In this document: positions 8,208 to 16,140 of the stretch, piece by piece
Layout: each line of letters opens with the position of its first letter
Position numbering within the stretch: position 1 is the first letter of the stretch
Source of the DNA: Bradyrhizobium sp. SZCCT0231
GTDB taxonomy: Bacteria; Pseudomonadota; Alphaproteobacteria; Rhizobiales; Xanthobacteraceae
Direction: 5' to 3'
Assembly (NCBI RefSeq): GCF_018130245.1
Contig: NZ_JAFCKP010000002.1
Coordinates: 434,001-498,000 of the forward strand
Length of the DNA stretch: 64,000 nucleotides
The notes under the pieces: generated by a model
The model's database searches: none
What the model was told of the DNA's origin: nothing
The model's input: only the letters and a program-made list of their open reading frames with translations
Position numbers and translations under genes: made by a program

Positions 8208-9539
8208 ATGCCCCGGAATCGAGGGGGTGGAATGGCCAAATTTGCAAGCAGGAAGGCTCGGCATCATGCCGTGCTATCGGAGGATTTCGAGCGCGAGCTG
8301 ACGCGGGAGATGCTGCGCACCGAGCTGTTGCGGGTGCGCGCCCTGATCATGACGGGCTGCATCATGATGCTGCTGCTCACCGCGATCTATTTGATCGATC
8401 CCAGTGTGGTGAACCGGGTGTGGCGCGGAACGGAAGGGCTTGTCGAGGTCTACGGCCTCCTCGGCGGCTTCATCCTGTTCGAGGTCTGGATCCACACCCA
8501 GATCAGGAAGAACCTTCGGCTCGATCGCGATCTGCCGGTGATCAGGCGCTATATCGGCGCGCTGATCGAGACGTCGCTGCCCACGGTGATCCTGATTCTG
8601 CAAACCCGGACCATGGGCCCAAGCCAGGCTCTCGGCTTCGCCGTGCCGCTGATGTACTTCATCTTTCTCATCCTCTCGACCCTGCGGCTCGACTTCTGGC
8701 TCTCTGCATTCACCGGTTTAGTGGCCGCAGCCGGGCTGCTGTCCGTCGCGCTGCACTACAACGCAGCTGACGAGACCGGCGACCCCCTGATCTATTTCCA
8801 CGCTGTGCGTAGCATCGTCATCCTGATCTGCGGCGTGCTGGCGGGCGCCGTCGGCGCCCAGCTGCGCCGCCAGTTCGCCGCGAGCATTGCGGCCGCGACC
8901 GCGCGCGACCGGGTCACGAACCTGTTCGGCCAGCACGTCTCTCCGCAGGTGGTGGAACGGCTGATGGCGGCAGGAACCAGCGGGGGCGGTGACGTCCGCC
9001 GCGTCGCGGTGATGTTCGTCGATTTCCGCGGCTTCACTGCCGGCGCGCAATCGCGCAGCCCACAGGAAGTGGTCCACCGGCTCGACGGCGCCTTTGCGGT
9101 GCTGGTGGACATCCTCGATCGCCACGGCGGCATCGTGAACAAGTTCCTGGGTGATGGCTTTCTCGCCTTGTTCGGCGCGCCGCTGGAGGCCTCCGATGCC
9201 GCGCACCGCGCGGTCGCCGCCGGCCGCGAGATGCTGATGGCAATGGATCGCATCAACGCAGAGAGCAGCTGGCCGCTTCGCATCGGCATCGGCATCCATT
9301 TCGGCGAGGTCGTCGCCGGCAATATCGGCTCGCCCCGGCGCAAGGAATACACCGTCATCGGCGACACCGTGAACTTCGCCTCGCGACTCGAGGCGCTGAA
9401 CAAGGAGCTCGGCTCGCAGCTGTTGATCTCCGCATCCGTGCGCGAGGCACTCGGCGCTGACGGCAGCGATGCCGTCGCGCTCGGCGAAGTCGAGGTGCGC
9501 GGTTACGAGCAGAAAGTGCCGGTGTTTCAGCTGGGCTAG
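8208..9539 (+). CDS. membrane-bound class III adenylate/guanylate cyclase
   Basis: A 443-residue protein (or 435 if it starts at the ATG at 8232, which has GAGGGGG upstream). The N-terminal half has about six hydrophobic segments between residues 45 and 230. The catalytic domain has the metal-binding aspartates in MFVDFRGFTA and NKFLGDGFLALFG, the substrate region YTVIGDTVNFASRLE and the transition-state Asn/Arg in NFASRLE, so it looks active. The Lys in NKFLGDG and Asp in IGDTVN favour ATP, giving cAMP. It begins six bases after the exporter permease. The sensed signal is unknown; the membrane half is not one I can name. Confidence 0.85.
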   Translation: MPRNRGGGMAKFASRKARHHAVLSEDFERELTREMLRTELLRVRALIMTGCIMMLLLTAIYLIDPSVVNRVWRGTEGLVEVYGLLGGFILFEVWIHTQIRKNLRLDRDLPVIRRYIGALIETSLPTVILILQTRTMGPSQALGFAVPLMYFIFLILSTLRLDFWLSAFTGLVAAAGLLSVALHYNAADETGDPLIYFHAVRSIVILICGVLAGAVGAQLRRQFAASIAAATARDRVTNLFGQHVSPQVVERLMAAGTSGGGDVRRVAVMFVDFRGFTAGAQSRSPQEVVHRLDGAFAVLVDILDRHGGIVNKFLGDGFLALFGAPLEASDAAHRAVAAGREMLMAMDRINAESSWPLRIGIGIHFGEVVAGNIGSPRRKEYTVIGDTVNFASRLEALNKELGSQLLISASVREALGADGSDAVALGEVEVRGYEQKVPVFQLG

Positions 9540-9588
9540 CTAACGTCTCCGCGCCATGTGTGAGCTCAAGTCGGGTATCATGGTAGCG

Positions 9589-9621
9589 CTTGACTCCCGC
9601 ATCATATAGTCATCTATATGA
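9589..9621 (+). promoter_or_regulatory. GntR promoter with operator palindrome
   Basis: CTTGAC at 9589-9594 is followed after 18-19 bp by TCTATA/CTATAT (9613-9619). The dyad TCATATAGtcatCTATATGA (9602-9621) covers the spacer and -10. The predicted start falls at about 9626, the ATG chosen for GntR. This fits autorepression and a leaderless message, and argues against the upstream in-frame TTG at 9590, which lies inside the promoter. Confidence 0.6.
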
Positions 9622-9625
9622 CCAT

Positions 9626-10357
9626 ATGAATCCAGCGCCGCTCGACGACCGCCTGCCACGCTACCAGCGCTTGCGCGACGACCTCGCGGCGCGGATCAAC
9701 CGCAATGAATGGCGGCCGGGCGAGTCGATCCCGTCGGAAGCCGAGTTGGCTGCGCATTACGGCGTTGCCATCGGCACGGTGCGCAAGGCGATCGACCAGC
9801 TCGTCGGCGACGGCGTGCTCGAGCGGCAGCAGGGCCGCGGCACGTTCGTGCGCCGCGCGCGGTTCAATTCGTCGCTGTTCCGCTTCTTCCGCTTCCAGTC
9901 CGAGAGCGGCGAGCGGCGTGTTCCGAAGAGCCGGATCATTCGCCGCAGAAGCGTGCCGGCGACATCCGCCGTCGCGTCCGCGCTGCGCATTCCCGTCGGC
10001 GAGCCCGTGATCAGTCTGTCGCGCCTGCGCCTGATCGACGACGTGCCGCTGCTCGCGGAAGAGATCTGGCTGCAGCAATCGCGCTTCGCGAAGATTCTGG
10101 AAATCGATACCGCCGAATTCGGCGATCTCCTGTATCCGCTCTACGAGGAGTGCTGCGGCGAGGTCGTGGTCTCGGCCGAGGAAATTCTCACGGTCGAGAC
10201 CGCCAACGAGATGCAGGCGCGCCTGCTCAGGCTCGAGCCGCACGCGCCGCTGATCGTGATCGAGCGCCTCGCGCTCGACCTCGAGCGCCGGCCGATCGAA
10301 TGGCGCAGGTCGCGCGGGCCGGCCGACCGCTTCCGCTATCACGCCGAGATTCGGTGA
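9626..10357 (+). CDS. GntR/HutC-family regulator (UTRA domain)
   Basis: A 243-residue regulator. The winged helix is at residues 10-75: LRDDLAARINRNEWRPGE, IPSEAELAAHYGVAIGTVRK and the wing QQGRGTFV. The C-terminal UTRA-type effector domain includes VISLSRLRLIDDVPLLAEE and ends with PIEWRRSRGPADRFRYHAE. I start it at the ATG at 9626 because the frame upstream is promoter and operator. It precedes an MFS transporter and an amidohydrolase and probably controls their expression in response to the transported compound or a breakdown product. A 43-bp tandem repeat after its stop may be a second binding region. Confidence 0.85.
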   Translation: MNPAPLDDRLPRYQRLRDDLAARINRNEWRPGESIPSEAELAAHYGVAIGTVRKAIDQLVGDGVLERQQGRGTFVRRARFNSSLFRFFRFQSESGERRVPKSRIIRRRSVPATSAVASALRIPVGEPVISLSRLRLIDDVPLLAEEIWLQQSRFAKILEIDTAEFGDLLYPLYEECCGEVVVSAEEILTVETANEMQARLLRLEPHAPLIVIERLALDLERRPIEWRRSRGPADRFRYHAEIR

Positions 10358-10362
10358 AGCGG

Positions 10363-10405
10363 CTCTTCAACTCATCAAACAATCTCTTCAACGTCATCAA
10401 ACAAT
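10363..10405. repeat. two-copy tandem repeat in the GntR-MFS gap
   Basis: CTCTTCAACTCATCAAACAAT (21 bp, shown in two parts: CTCTTCAAC, TCATCAAACAAT) is followed at once by a 22-bp copy with one extra G. It lies directly after the GntR stop and ahead of the MFS gene's ribosome-binding site. It may bind the regulator or may be slippage. Confidence 0.7.
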
Positions 10406-10427
10406 AACGCGTACAGGGGTAGGAAAC

Positions 10428-11669
10428 ATGTCGAATTGGTACAGCGAAAGCTCGCCGCTGGAGCGGCGCACGTTCTGGGCAAGCTTTGGCGGCTGGGCAC
10501 TGGATGCGCTCGACGTCCAGATGTTCGGCCTTGCGATCCCCGCGCTGATCGCAGCCTTCGGCATCAGCAAGGCCGATGCGGGCCTGCTCGGCTCGATCAC
10601 GCTGTTCTTCGGCGCCTTCGGCGGCTGGTTCGGCGGTGCGCTCGGCGATCGCTTCGGCCGCGTCAAGGCGCTGCAGATCACGGTGGCCACGTTCGCGCTC
10701 GCGACCTTCGCCTGCGCCTTCGCGATGACCTACACCCAGCTCCTGGTATTGAAGGCGATCCAGGGCCTCGGCTTCGGTGCCGAATGGGCCTGCGGCGCGG
10801 TGCTGATGGCCGAGATCATCCGGCCCGAGCATCGCGGCAAGGCGCTCGGCTCGGTGCAGAGCGCCTGGGCGGTGGGATGGGGCGCCGCCGTGCTGCTCTC
10901 GGCGCTGGTCTTCACCTACGCGCCGGTGGACATTGGCTGGCGGCTGCTATTCGCGCTCGGGCTGTTGCCCGCGCTCCTCATCATCTTCATCCGCCGCGGT
11001 CTGAAGGAGCCGCCGCGTGCGGCCGCGGCGGAGAAGACACCATTCTTCGCCACGCTCTCCGGCATCTTCCACCGCGACGTGCTGCGCTCGACGCTGATCG
11101 GCGGCCTGTTCGGTATCGGCGCCCATGGCGGCTATGCCGCGCTCACCACCTTCCTGCCCACCTACTTGCGCGAAGTGCGGCACCTGTCGGTGCTGGGCTC
11201 GAGCGGCTATCTCGCCGTCATCATCGTCGCCTTCTTTTGTGGCTGCGTGACCAGCGGCATCATCAGCGATCGCATCGGGCGCCGGGCCAATGTCGCGCTC
11301 TTCGCCTCCGCCTGCATCGTCACTGTGCTGATCTACATCTTCGCGCCGCTGACCAATGGCGAGATGCTGGTGCTCGGCTTTCCGCTCGGATTCTTCTCCG
11401 CCGGCATTCCCGCCAGCATGGCGGCACTGTTCAGCGAACTCTATCCCGCCGGCGTGCGCGGCACCGGCGTCGGTTTCTGCTACAATTTCGGCCGCATCGT
11501 CTCCGCCGCGTTCCCCTTCCTTGTCGGCTTCCTCAGCGACCGTATCGGGCTTGGACCTGCGATCGGCATCGATGCGGCCCTTGCCTATTCGCTGGTGCTG
11601 ATCGCGGTACTGCTGCTGCCGGAGACGCGTGGCAAGGTGTTCGAGCAGGCCTCTGCGACGCGCGCCTGA
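10428..11669 (+). CDS. MFS transporter, aromatic-acid/sialate:H+ symporter-like
   Basis: A 413-residue major facilitator with 12 hydrophobic segments. The MFS signature between segments 2 and 3 is GGALGDRFGRVKALQ; its counterpart between 8 and 9 is SGIISDRIGRRANVA. DALDVQMFGLAIPAL in segment 1 and the DRFGRV and PETRGKVFE motifs are typical of the AAHS/sialate branch, which imports carboxylic acids. The ATG at 10428 has AGGAA upstream. It is followed after 23 bp by a Tat-exported amidohydrolase and preceded by the GntR gene, so the three look like a small catabolic cassette. The substrate cannot be named from sequence. Confidence 0.85.
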   Translation: MSNWYSESSPLERRTFWASFGGWALDALDVQMFGLAIPALIAAFGISKADAGLLGSITLFFGAFGGWFGGALGDRFGRVKALQITVATFALATFACAFAMTYTQLLVLKAIQGLGFGAEWACGAVLMAEIIRPEHRGKALGSVQSAWAVGWGAAVLLSALVFTYAPVDIGWRLLFALGLLPALLIIFIRRGLKEPPRAAAAEKTPFFATLSGIFHRDVLRSTLIGGLFGIGAHGGYAALTTFLPTYLREVRHLSVLGSSGYLAVIIVAFFCGCVTSGIISDRIGRRANVALFASACIVTVLIYIFAPLTNGEMLVLGFPLGFFSAGIPASMAALFSELYPAGVRGTGVGFCYNFGRIVSAAFPFLVGFLSDRIGLGPAIGIDAALAYSLVLIAVLLLPETRGKVFEQASATRA

Positions 11670-11692
11670 CGCGCAAATGGGGAGCAAGCGTC

Positions 11693-12586
11693 ATGACATT
11701 CGTCTCGCGCGGCCTCACGCGCCGCCAGTTTGGTGCGGGCCTCGGATCGCTCGCCGCAATGGCCGCGACCACAGCCAGGAGTGAGGCGGCCTTGCCGACG
11801 ATCGATACCCATGCCCACGTCTTCCACCGTGGTCTCAAGCTCGCGCCGGGCCGGCGCTATGCGCCCGACTACGAAGCGCCGCTCGCGCTTTATCTGGAGC
11901 AGCTCGACCGGAGCGGCATGAGCAATGGTGTGCTGGTGCAGCCGAGCTTTCTCGGCACCGACAATTCCTACCTGGTCGCGTGCCTGAAACAGGCAGGCGG
12001 TCGCCTGCGCGGCATCGCCGTGGTCGATCCCGCGGCGACTACGGACGAGTTGCGCGTGCTCGATCGTGCCGGCGTCGTCGGTATTCGGCTCAATCTCGTT
12101 GGCCAGCCCCTGCCGGATCTCGCCGCCGGCGAATGGAGGACGCTGCTCGGAAACGTGAAAGCCATGGGCTGGCAGGTAGAGGTCCAGCGCAATGCATCCG
12201 ACCTCGCGCTGCTTGCGCCGCAGCTGCTTGCTCACGGAGTCACTGTGGTGCTCGATCACTACACGTTGCCGGATTCGAAGCTCGGCGTCGCCGATCCCGG
12301 TTTCCGGTCGCTGCTGAAGTTAGGGGCGACGAGAAGCATCTGGATCAAGATCTCGGCGCCATACCGCAACGGTGCGGCCGGCGAGGACTTTGCCAAGCAA
12401 GCCTTTCCGCTGCTGCGCGGCGCCTACGGCCTCGATCGCCTGCTGTGGGGCAGCGACTGGCCGCACACCCAATTCGAGGCGACGCAGAGCTACGCGAAGA
12501 GCCGGCTGTTTCTCGACACGTTGATCGTCGACAAGAGCGAGCGCGCGCAAGTGCTCGCCTCGCCGTGGCCGCTCTTCCGCTTCTAA
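11693..12586 (+). CDS. Tat-exported amidohydrolase (lactonase/PDC-hydrolase-like)
   Basis: A 297-residue metal-dependent hydrolase of the amidohydrolase_2 family. Metal ligands are in DTHAHVFH (residues about 37-44), VVLDHYTLP and LLWGSDWPH. It resembles 2-pyrone-4,6-dicarboxylate lactonase and 4-sulfomuconolactone hydrolase. The N-terminus has a twin-arginine signal, LTRRQFGAGLGSLAAMAA, with a likely cut after ARSEA, so it should fold in the cytoplasm and be exported; most relatives are cytoplasmic. I start it at the ATG at 11693; a much longer open frame upstream only shadows the MFS gene. It probably hydrolyses a compound in the periplasm whose product the MFS protein imports. Confidence 0.8.
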   Translation: MTFVSRGLTRRQFGAGLGSLAAMAATTARSEAALPTIDTHAHVFHRGLKLAPGRRYAPDYEAPLALYLEQLDRSGMSNGVLVQPSFLGTDNSYLVACLKQAGGRLRGIAVVDPAATTDELRVLDRAGVVGIRLNLVGQPLPDLAAGEWRTLLGNVKAMGWQVEVQRNASDLALLAPQLLAHGVTVVLDHYTLPDSKLGVADPGFRSLLKLGATRSIWIKISAPYRNGAAGEDFAKQAFPLLRGAYGLDRLLWGSDWPHTQFEATQSYAKSRLFLDTLIVDKSERAQVLASPWPLFRF

Positions 12587-12707
12587 AATCCCTTCCGCGA
12601 TTGCTCCGATTGCTCCGAATTTTGGGGCATGACGAGTGATGTTTTTGGCTTGTAGAGTGCTGCGCGATGCGGCCGGTCGTGGCCGCGACTTGCATGGGGA
12701 AGCGAAA

Positions 12708-13622
12708 ATGCAGCGCCGCTACGTCACCGTGGACGTGTTCACCGACCGCGCCTTCGGCGGCAACCAGCTCGCCGTGGTGCTCGATGCCGGCGGGCTGACG
12801 ACGCAACAGATGCAGGCGATCGCGACCGAGTTCAACTATTCCGAGACGACCTTCGTGCTGCCGCCGCGCGACAGGGCCAATGACGCCGAGGTGCGCATCT
12901 TCACGCCGGTGAGGGAGCTTCCCTTTGCCGGCCATCCCAATGTCGGCACGGCCTTCGTGCTGGCGAGCCTTGCGAGGGAGCCGAAGCCGCGCCTGCTGTT
13001 CGAGGAGAAGGCCGGCCTGGTCCCGATCGATATCGTGCGCGAGCAGGGCCGGGTGGTCAGCACCGAGCTCACCGCGCCGCAGCCGCTGTCGCGGCTTGCA
13101 CAGTGTCCTGCCGAAGAGGTCGCGGCCTGCATCTCGCTGACGGCGGATGACATCAGGACCGACCATCATGCACCGCAAGTGGTGGGGGTCGGAACGCCGT
13201 TCGTGGTTGCGGAGGTGCGATCGCGCGAGGCCGTGCGGCGGGCCAAGCCTGATGCCGCGGCTTTCGGCCGGATGCTGCCGCGCGACGGCGCTTTCTCGGT
13301 CTACTTCTACACGCGCGATGTGCCGGCAGCGGAGGCGCCCTGCGAGCGCCAGGCGCGGATGTTCTTTCCCGGCGCCAGCGGCCTGATCGAGGATCCCGCC
13401 ACCGGCAGCGCCACGGTTGCCGCCGCCGCACTGTTCGCCGATCTCGATCCCACCCGCGATGGCGAGTTGAAGCTCACGGTGGGCCAGGGTTTTGACATGG
13501 GCCGGCCGAGCCTGCTGCTGACGCGCGTGCGCAAGCAGGACGGCAAGATCGTCTCCGCTCATGTCGGCGGCAGCTGCGTGCAGATGATGGAGGGAACGTT
13601 TAGGTTGGCAGGGGAGGGGTGA
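12708..13622 (+). CDS. PhzF-family isomerase/epimerase
   Basis: A 304-residue PhzF-type protein made of two diaminopimelate-epimerase-like lobes. The catalytic Glu is in FNYSETTFV (about residue 45), the phosphate-type loop is LPFAGHPNVGTA, and the second-lobe motif is IEDPATGSATVAAAA with GRPSLLL nearby. The ATG at 12708 matches the family start M-x-R-R-Y-V-T-V-D-V-F-T. PhzF proteins isomerise dihydro-hydroxyanthranilate in phenazine pathways, but lone copies like this, with no phenazine genes nearby, have unknown substrates. It is monocistronic by context, 121 bp after the amidohydrolase, and is followed by a paired palindromic repeat. Confidence 0.85.
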   Translation: MQRRYVTVDVFTDRAFGGNQLAVVLDAGGLTTQQMQAIATEFNYSETTFVLPPRDRANDAEVRIFTPVRELPFAGHPNVGTAFVLASLAREPKPRLLFEEKAGLVPIDIVREQGRVVSTELTAPQPLSRLAQCPAEEVAACISLTADDIRTDHHAPQVVGVGTPFVVAEVRSREAVRRAKPDAAAFGRMLPRDGAFSVYFYTRDVPAAEAPCERQARMFFPGASGLIEDPATGSATVAAAALFADLDPTRDGELKLTVGQGFDMGRPSLLLTRVRKQDGKIVSAHVGGSCVQMMEGTFRLAGEG

Positions 13623-13633
13623 GTCTCTCCACC

Positions 13634-13762
13634 CGTCATTCCGGGGCGCGACGAAGTCGCGAGCTACGGTGCGCAATTGCGCACCTGAGAATCCATTTAT
13701 CCACCACCCCTGCCGCTCGATGGATTCCGGGCTCGCGCCAAGAGGCGCGCCCCGGAATGACG
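13634..13762. repeat. paired CATTCCGG palindrome (family A, copy 2)
   Basis: The outer ends CGTCATTCCGGGGCGCG and CGCGCCCCGGAATGACG are perfectly inverted. Inside are a left hairpin carrying the insert GCTACGGTGCGCAATTGC, which also occurs in copies 6 and 7, and a right hairpin GGATTCCGGGCTCGCG. It fills the gap between convergent phzF-like and DUF488 genes. Confidence 0.88.
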
Positions 13763-13769
13763 AGGAGGG

Positions 13770-14231
13770 CTACACCTGCCGCCCCGCCAGATTCGTCACC
13801 GTCACCCCATCGCGCTCCTCGATGATCTCCGCGATCATCTGGCGGTGGCAGTGGGTGTGGTCGCGCTCGTAGCAGAGCAGGCACACCGGGCCGGCCTTCT
13901 TCACCAGCGCCGAGAGCTCGTCCATCTCTTCTTTCGCCTGCGGCGTCTTCAGGTGCTTTGAATAGACCTTCTCCAGCACGTCGTATTGGCCGCTGCGCGC
14001 GGCGAGGCGGCCTTCCTTCGGCGTGCCGAGCGCGGCGAGATGGACATAGGCGATGCCGCGTTCGTCGAGGCCCGCTGACAACTGCTTCTTGGAAAAGCCC
14101 GGCCGGCGCGACGACGTCACCGCGCGCACGTCGACCACGAGCTTGACGCCGGCTTCTTCCAGCTCGTCGAGCACCGCCTTGGGCGGCGTCTGCTCATAAC
14201 CGATGGTGAACAGCTGCTTCGCCTTTGCCAT
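13770..14231 (-). CDS. DUF488 family protein
   Basis: A 153-residue DUF488 protein. It starts MAKAKQLFTIGYEQ, the usual TIGYE strand, followed by DVRAVTSSRRPGFSKKQL, YVHLAALGTPKEGR and, near the C-terminus, CLLCYERDHTHCHRQMIAE. The Cys/His cluster CxxCYE...CHR is the family hallmark and could bind a metal. The biochemical role is unknown. It lies nine bases downstream of the DUF72 gene on the same strand, a pairing seen repeatedly in bacteria, so the two are probably co-transcribed and functionally linked. Confidence 0.88.
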   Translation of the reverse strand: MAKAKQLFTIGYEQTPPKAVLDELEEAGVKLVVDVRAVTSSRRPGFSKKQLSAGLDERGIAYVHLAALGTPKEGRLAARSGQYDVLEKVYSKHLKTPQAKEEMDELSALVKKAGPVCLLCYERDHTHCHRQMIAEIIEERDGVTVTNLAGRQV

Positions 14232-14240
14232 GAACCATCC

Positions 14241-15077
14241 TCAGCTCACCCGCGCGATCAGTTCCATGGCGCCGTGCGGTGCGCGCACCTTGCCCTCGTG
14301 GATGACATAGGCGAACACGTCGCGCGGCTCCTTCTTCGGCTTCGTCTTGTCAACCTTCGGCAGGTCGTCCGGTTCACCGCCCGAAGCCCAGTCCCGGAAG
14401 CGCTTGGCCCAGGCATCGAGCTGCTTCGGCGGATAGCAGGTCTTGATCTCGTCATTGCCTTTCTGGAGTCGCGCATAGACGAAGTCGCCGGCGACATCGG
14501 CGATAGCAGGATATTTGCCGTGCTCGGCGAACACCACGGGCGTCTCGAACTCGCGGATCAGCGCGATGAAGTCAGGCGTGCAGAAACTGTCATGCCGGAC
14601 CTCGACCACATGGCGTAGCGCGCGTCCGTCGAGCTTGCGCGGCAGCAGCTCGAGGAATTTGCCGAAATCGGCGCCGTCGAACTTCTTGGTCGGCGCGAAC
14701 TGCCACAGCACGGGCCCGAGATGATCGCCGAGTTCCAGCACGCCGGAATCGTAGAACCGCTTGATGGAATCGCCGGCCTCCGCGAGCACGCGGCGGTTGG
14801 TGGCGAAGCGCGGTCCCTTCACCGAGAACACGAAGCTATCGGGAACTTCGCTCGCCCATTTGCGAAAGCTCTCCGGCTTCTGCGAGCCGTAATAAGTGCC
14901 GTTGATTTCGATCGAGGTCAGCTTCGAGGCGGCATAGGACAGCTCCTTCGCCTGCGTCAGCTTCTCCGGATAGAACACGCCGCGCCAGGGCTCGAAGGTC
15001 CAGCCGCCGATGCCGATGAAGATGTTGCCGGATTTTTTTGACGCGGTTTTTGCTTTGGCCACGGGAGGATCTCGCAT
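14241..15077 (-). CDS. DUF72 (YecE-like) TIM-barrel protein
   Basis: A 278-residue DUF72 protein. Family motifs are IGIGGWTFEPWRGVFYP at the start, SIEINGTYYGSQKPESF, FSVKGPRFATN, LGPVLWQFAPTKKFD, VVEVRHDSF and, at the end, FAYVIHEGKVRAPHGA. DUF72 forms a TIM barrel with unknown function, often linked to DNA-metabolism or radiation loci. The start is uncertain: the ATG at 15077 and an in-frame GTG at 15062 are both possible and neither has a clear ribosome-binding site. The N-terminal AKAKTASKKSG is Lys-rich. It forms an operon with DUF488. Confidence 0.85.
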   Translation of the reverse strand: MRDPPVAKAKTASKKSGNIFIGIGGWTFEPWRGVFYPEKLTQAKELSYAASKLTSIEINGTYYGSQKPESFRKWASEVPDSFVFSVKGPRFATNRRVLAEAGDSIKRFYDSGVLELGDHLGPVLWQFAPTKKFDGADFGKFLELLPRKLDGRALRHVVEVRHDSFCTPDFIALIREFETPVVFAEHGKYPAIADVAGDFVYARLQKGNDEIKTCYPPKQLDAWAKRFRDWASGGEPDDLPKVDKTKPKKEPRDVFAYVIHEGKVRAPHGAMELIARVS

Positions 15078-15175
15078 CGTCGGGGGAGGTGGGCTGCATC
15101 CTAATCAAACCAGATGTGATTGGCCAGTTGGCCCGTGCTGTCTAAGCTCGCGATCCGCGAAGAAGGAGAACAACA

Positions 15176-15556
15176 ATGCGGATGCTGACGGTGGGAGCCG
15201 CGCTTGTCATGATGACATCTGCTGCCATGACATGTTCTGCCTTGGCGGATGACGACGACGCGAGAAGCGCACAGAAGCTTGCCCAGCAGGGCCGCGACGA
15301 TTACTGGCATTGCCTGGCGCGGGAATATTCGCGCGACTCCAATCAGGGCCTGTCGGAGCAGGATTTCGGCCGCTCGGTGGCGGGCGCCTGTCCATCGGAG
15401 CGGCAATATTACCGGGTGGCGCTGCTCGACTATCTCACCACGCAGTATCCGAACATCGATGCCGGCGCCCATCTCGCCACCGCGAACAGGGCGGTGGAGG
15501 CGGCGCAGAAGGACATCGTGATGGCCTTCGTCAAGCACCGGCCGCCGGCGAAGTAG
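15176..15556 (+). CDS. small secreted protein of unknown function
   Basis: A 126-residue protein with a clear Sec signal peptide (MRMLTVGAALVMMTSAAM, probable cut after CSALA). AAGGAGAA lies six bases ahead of the ATG. The mature part is about 102 residues, rich in Ala, Gln and charged residues, with two cysteines (WHCLAREYS and GACPSERQ) that could form a disulfide. I do not recognise a domain. Codon use matches its neighbours, and the protein looks real: strong ribosome-binding site, signal peptide and no better frame. It is presumably periplasmic. Confidence 0.7.
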   Translation: MRMLTVGAALVMMTSAAMTCSALADDDDARSAQKLAQQGRDDYWHCLAREYSRDSNQGLSEQDFGRSVAGACPSERQYYRVALLDYLTTQYPNIDAGAHLATANRAVEAAQKDIVMAFVKHRPPAK

Positions 15557-15630
15557 GGAGTGGCGAATAGCGAATAGGGCGAGAAAGCAGGCCTTCCGCA
15601 TTCGCTACTCGCCATTCGCTATTCGCCCGG
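15557..15630. repeat. GGCGAATAGCGAATAGGG inverted repeat
   Basis: GGCGAATAGCGAATAGGGCG on the left is answered by TTCGCTACTCGCCATTCG and CTATTCGCC on the right, around a 15-20 bp centre. It starts at the stop codon of the secreted-protein gene and may serve as its terminator. The sequence is of a dispersed-repeat type. Confidence 0.7.
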
Positions 15631-15694
15631 GGCCTTCCGGCCGCGCGCTCATCCATGGTATCAGTGGGCCCATCTGGAGCAGGGATGGACTTGC

Positions 15695-15898
15695 ATGTCG
15701 TCTGAGTCGGTGGGTGGCATTCTGGGGGCGATCGTCGCGGCGATCGTGCTTGCGGTTGCCGTCGTGTTCGGGCCGATCGGCCAGTACGGCAAGCCGCCCA
15801 AGCCGGCGAAAGTCGAGCCGGCCCCGGCGGCGGCACCGGCAGCCCCCGCCGCGCCCGCGCCGCGCGGGCCGATCATCCGGGAAGTGCCCAACCAATAG
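15695..15898 (+). CDS. small single-span membrane protein with Ala/Pro tail
   Basis: A 67-residue protein. Residues 7-28 (VGGILGAIVAAIVLAVAVVF) form one membrane segment. The rest is a low-complexity tail of Pro, Ala and Lys (KPPKPAKVEPAPAAAPAA) ending GPIIREVPNQ. GGGATGG lies ahead of the ATG. No family is recognised. The hydrophobic-plus-PA-rich plan recalls small envelope or membrane-anchored linkers, but this is only a description. The coding case rests on the membrane segment, the clear start region and the lack of any other gene here. Confidence 0.5.
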   Translation: MSSESVGGILGAIVAAIVLAVAVVFGPIGQYGKPPKPAKVEPAPAAAPAAPAAPAPRGPIIREVPNQ

Positions 15899-16140
15899 GG
15901 CGCGAAAAATGGGGTTTCTGCCCCCCTTGCGAAGGGCTATTGTCGTCCCCATCTAGTTCCTAACGGCGACGTTGAGCGAAGAACTCCGTCGCTGGGACGA
16001 CCTTGGAATAGCTCAGGCCTGCGCCGGATGTACGCGCGGTCCGCCGTTCCGGGGTCGTTGGCATTTTAAGGCCCCTTTTCGGCCGTTCCCCACAGACCCC
16101 GGCTTGGCAGCGCAGGACGCGGCGGATATACGCTGCCGTC

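Noticed and set aside
10436-11692. Long in-frame extension upstream of the Tat amidohydrolase
   Set aside because: It overlaps the MFS gene in another frame, is very Arg/His/Pro-rich and has no family match; the Tat signal marks the real start at 11693.
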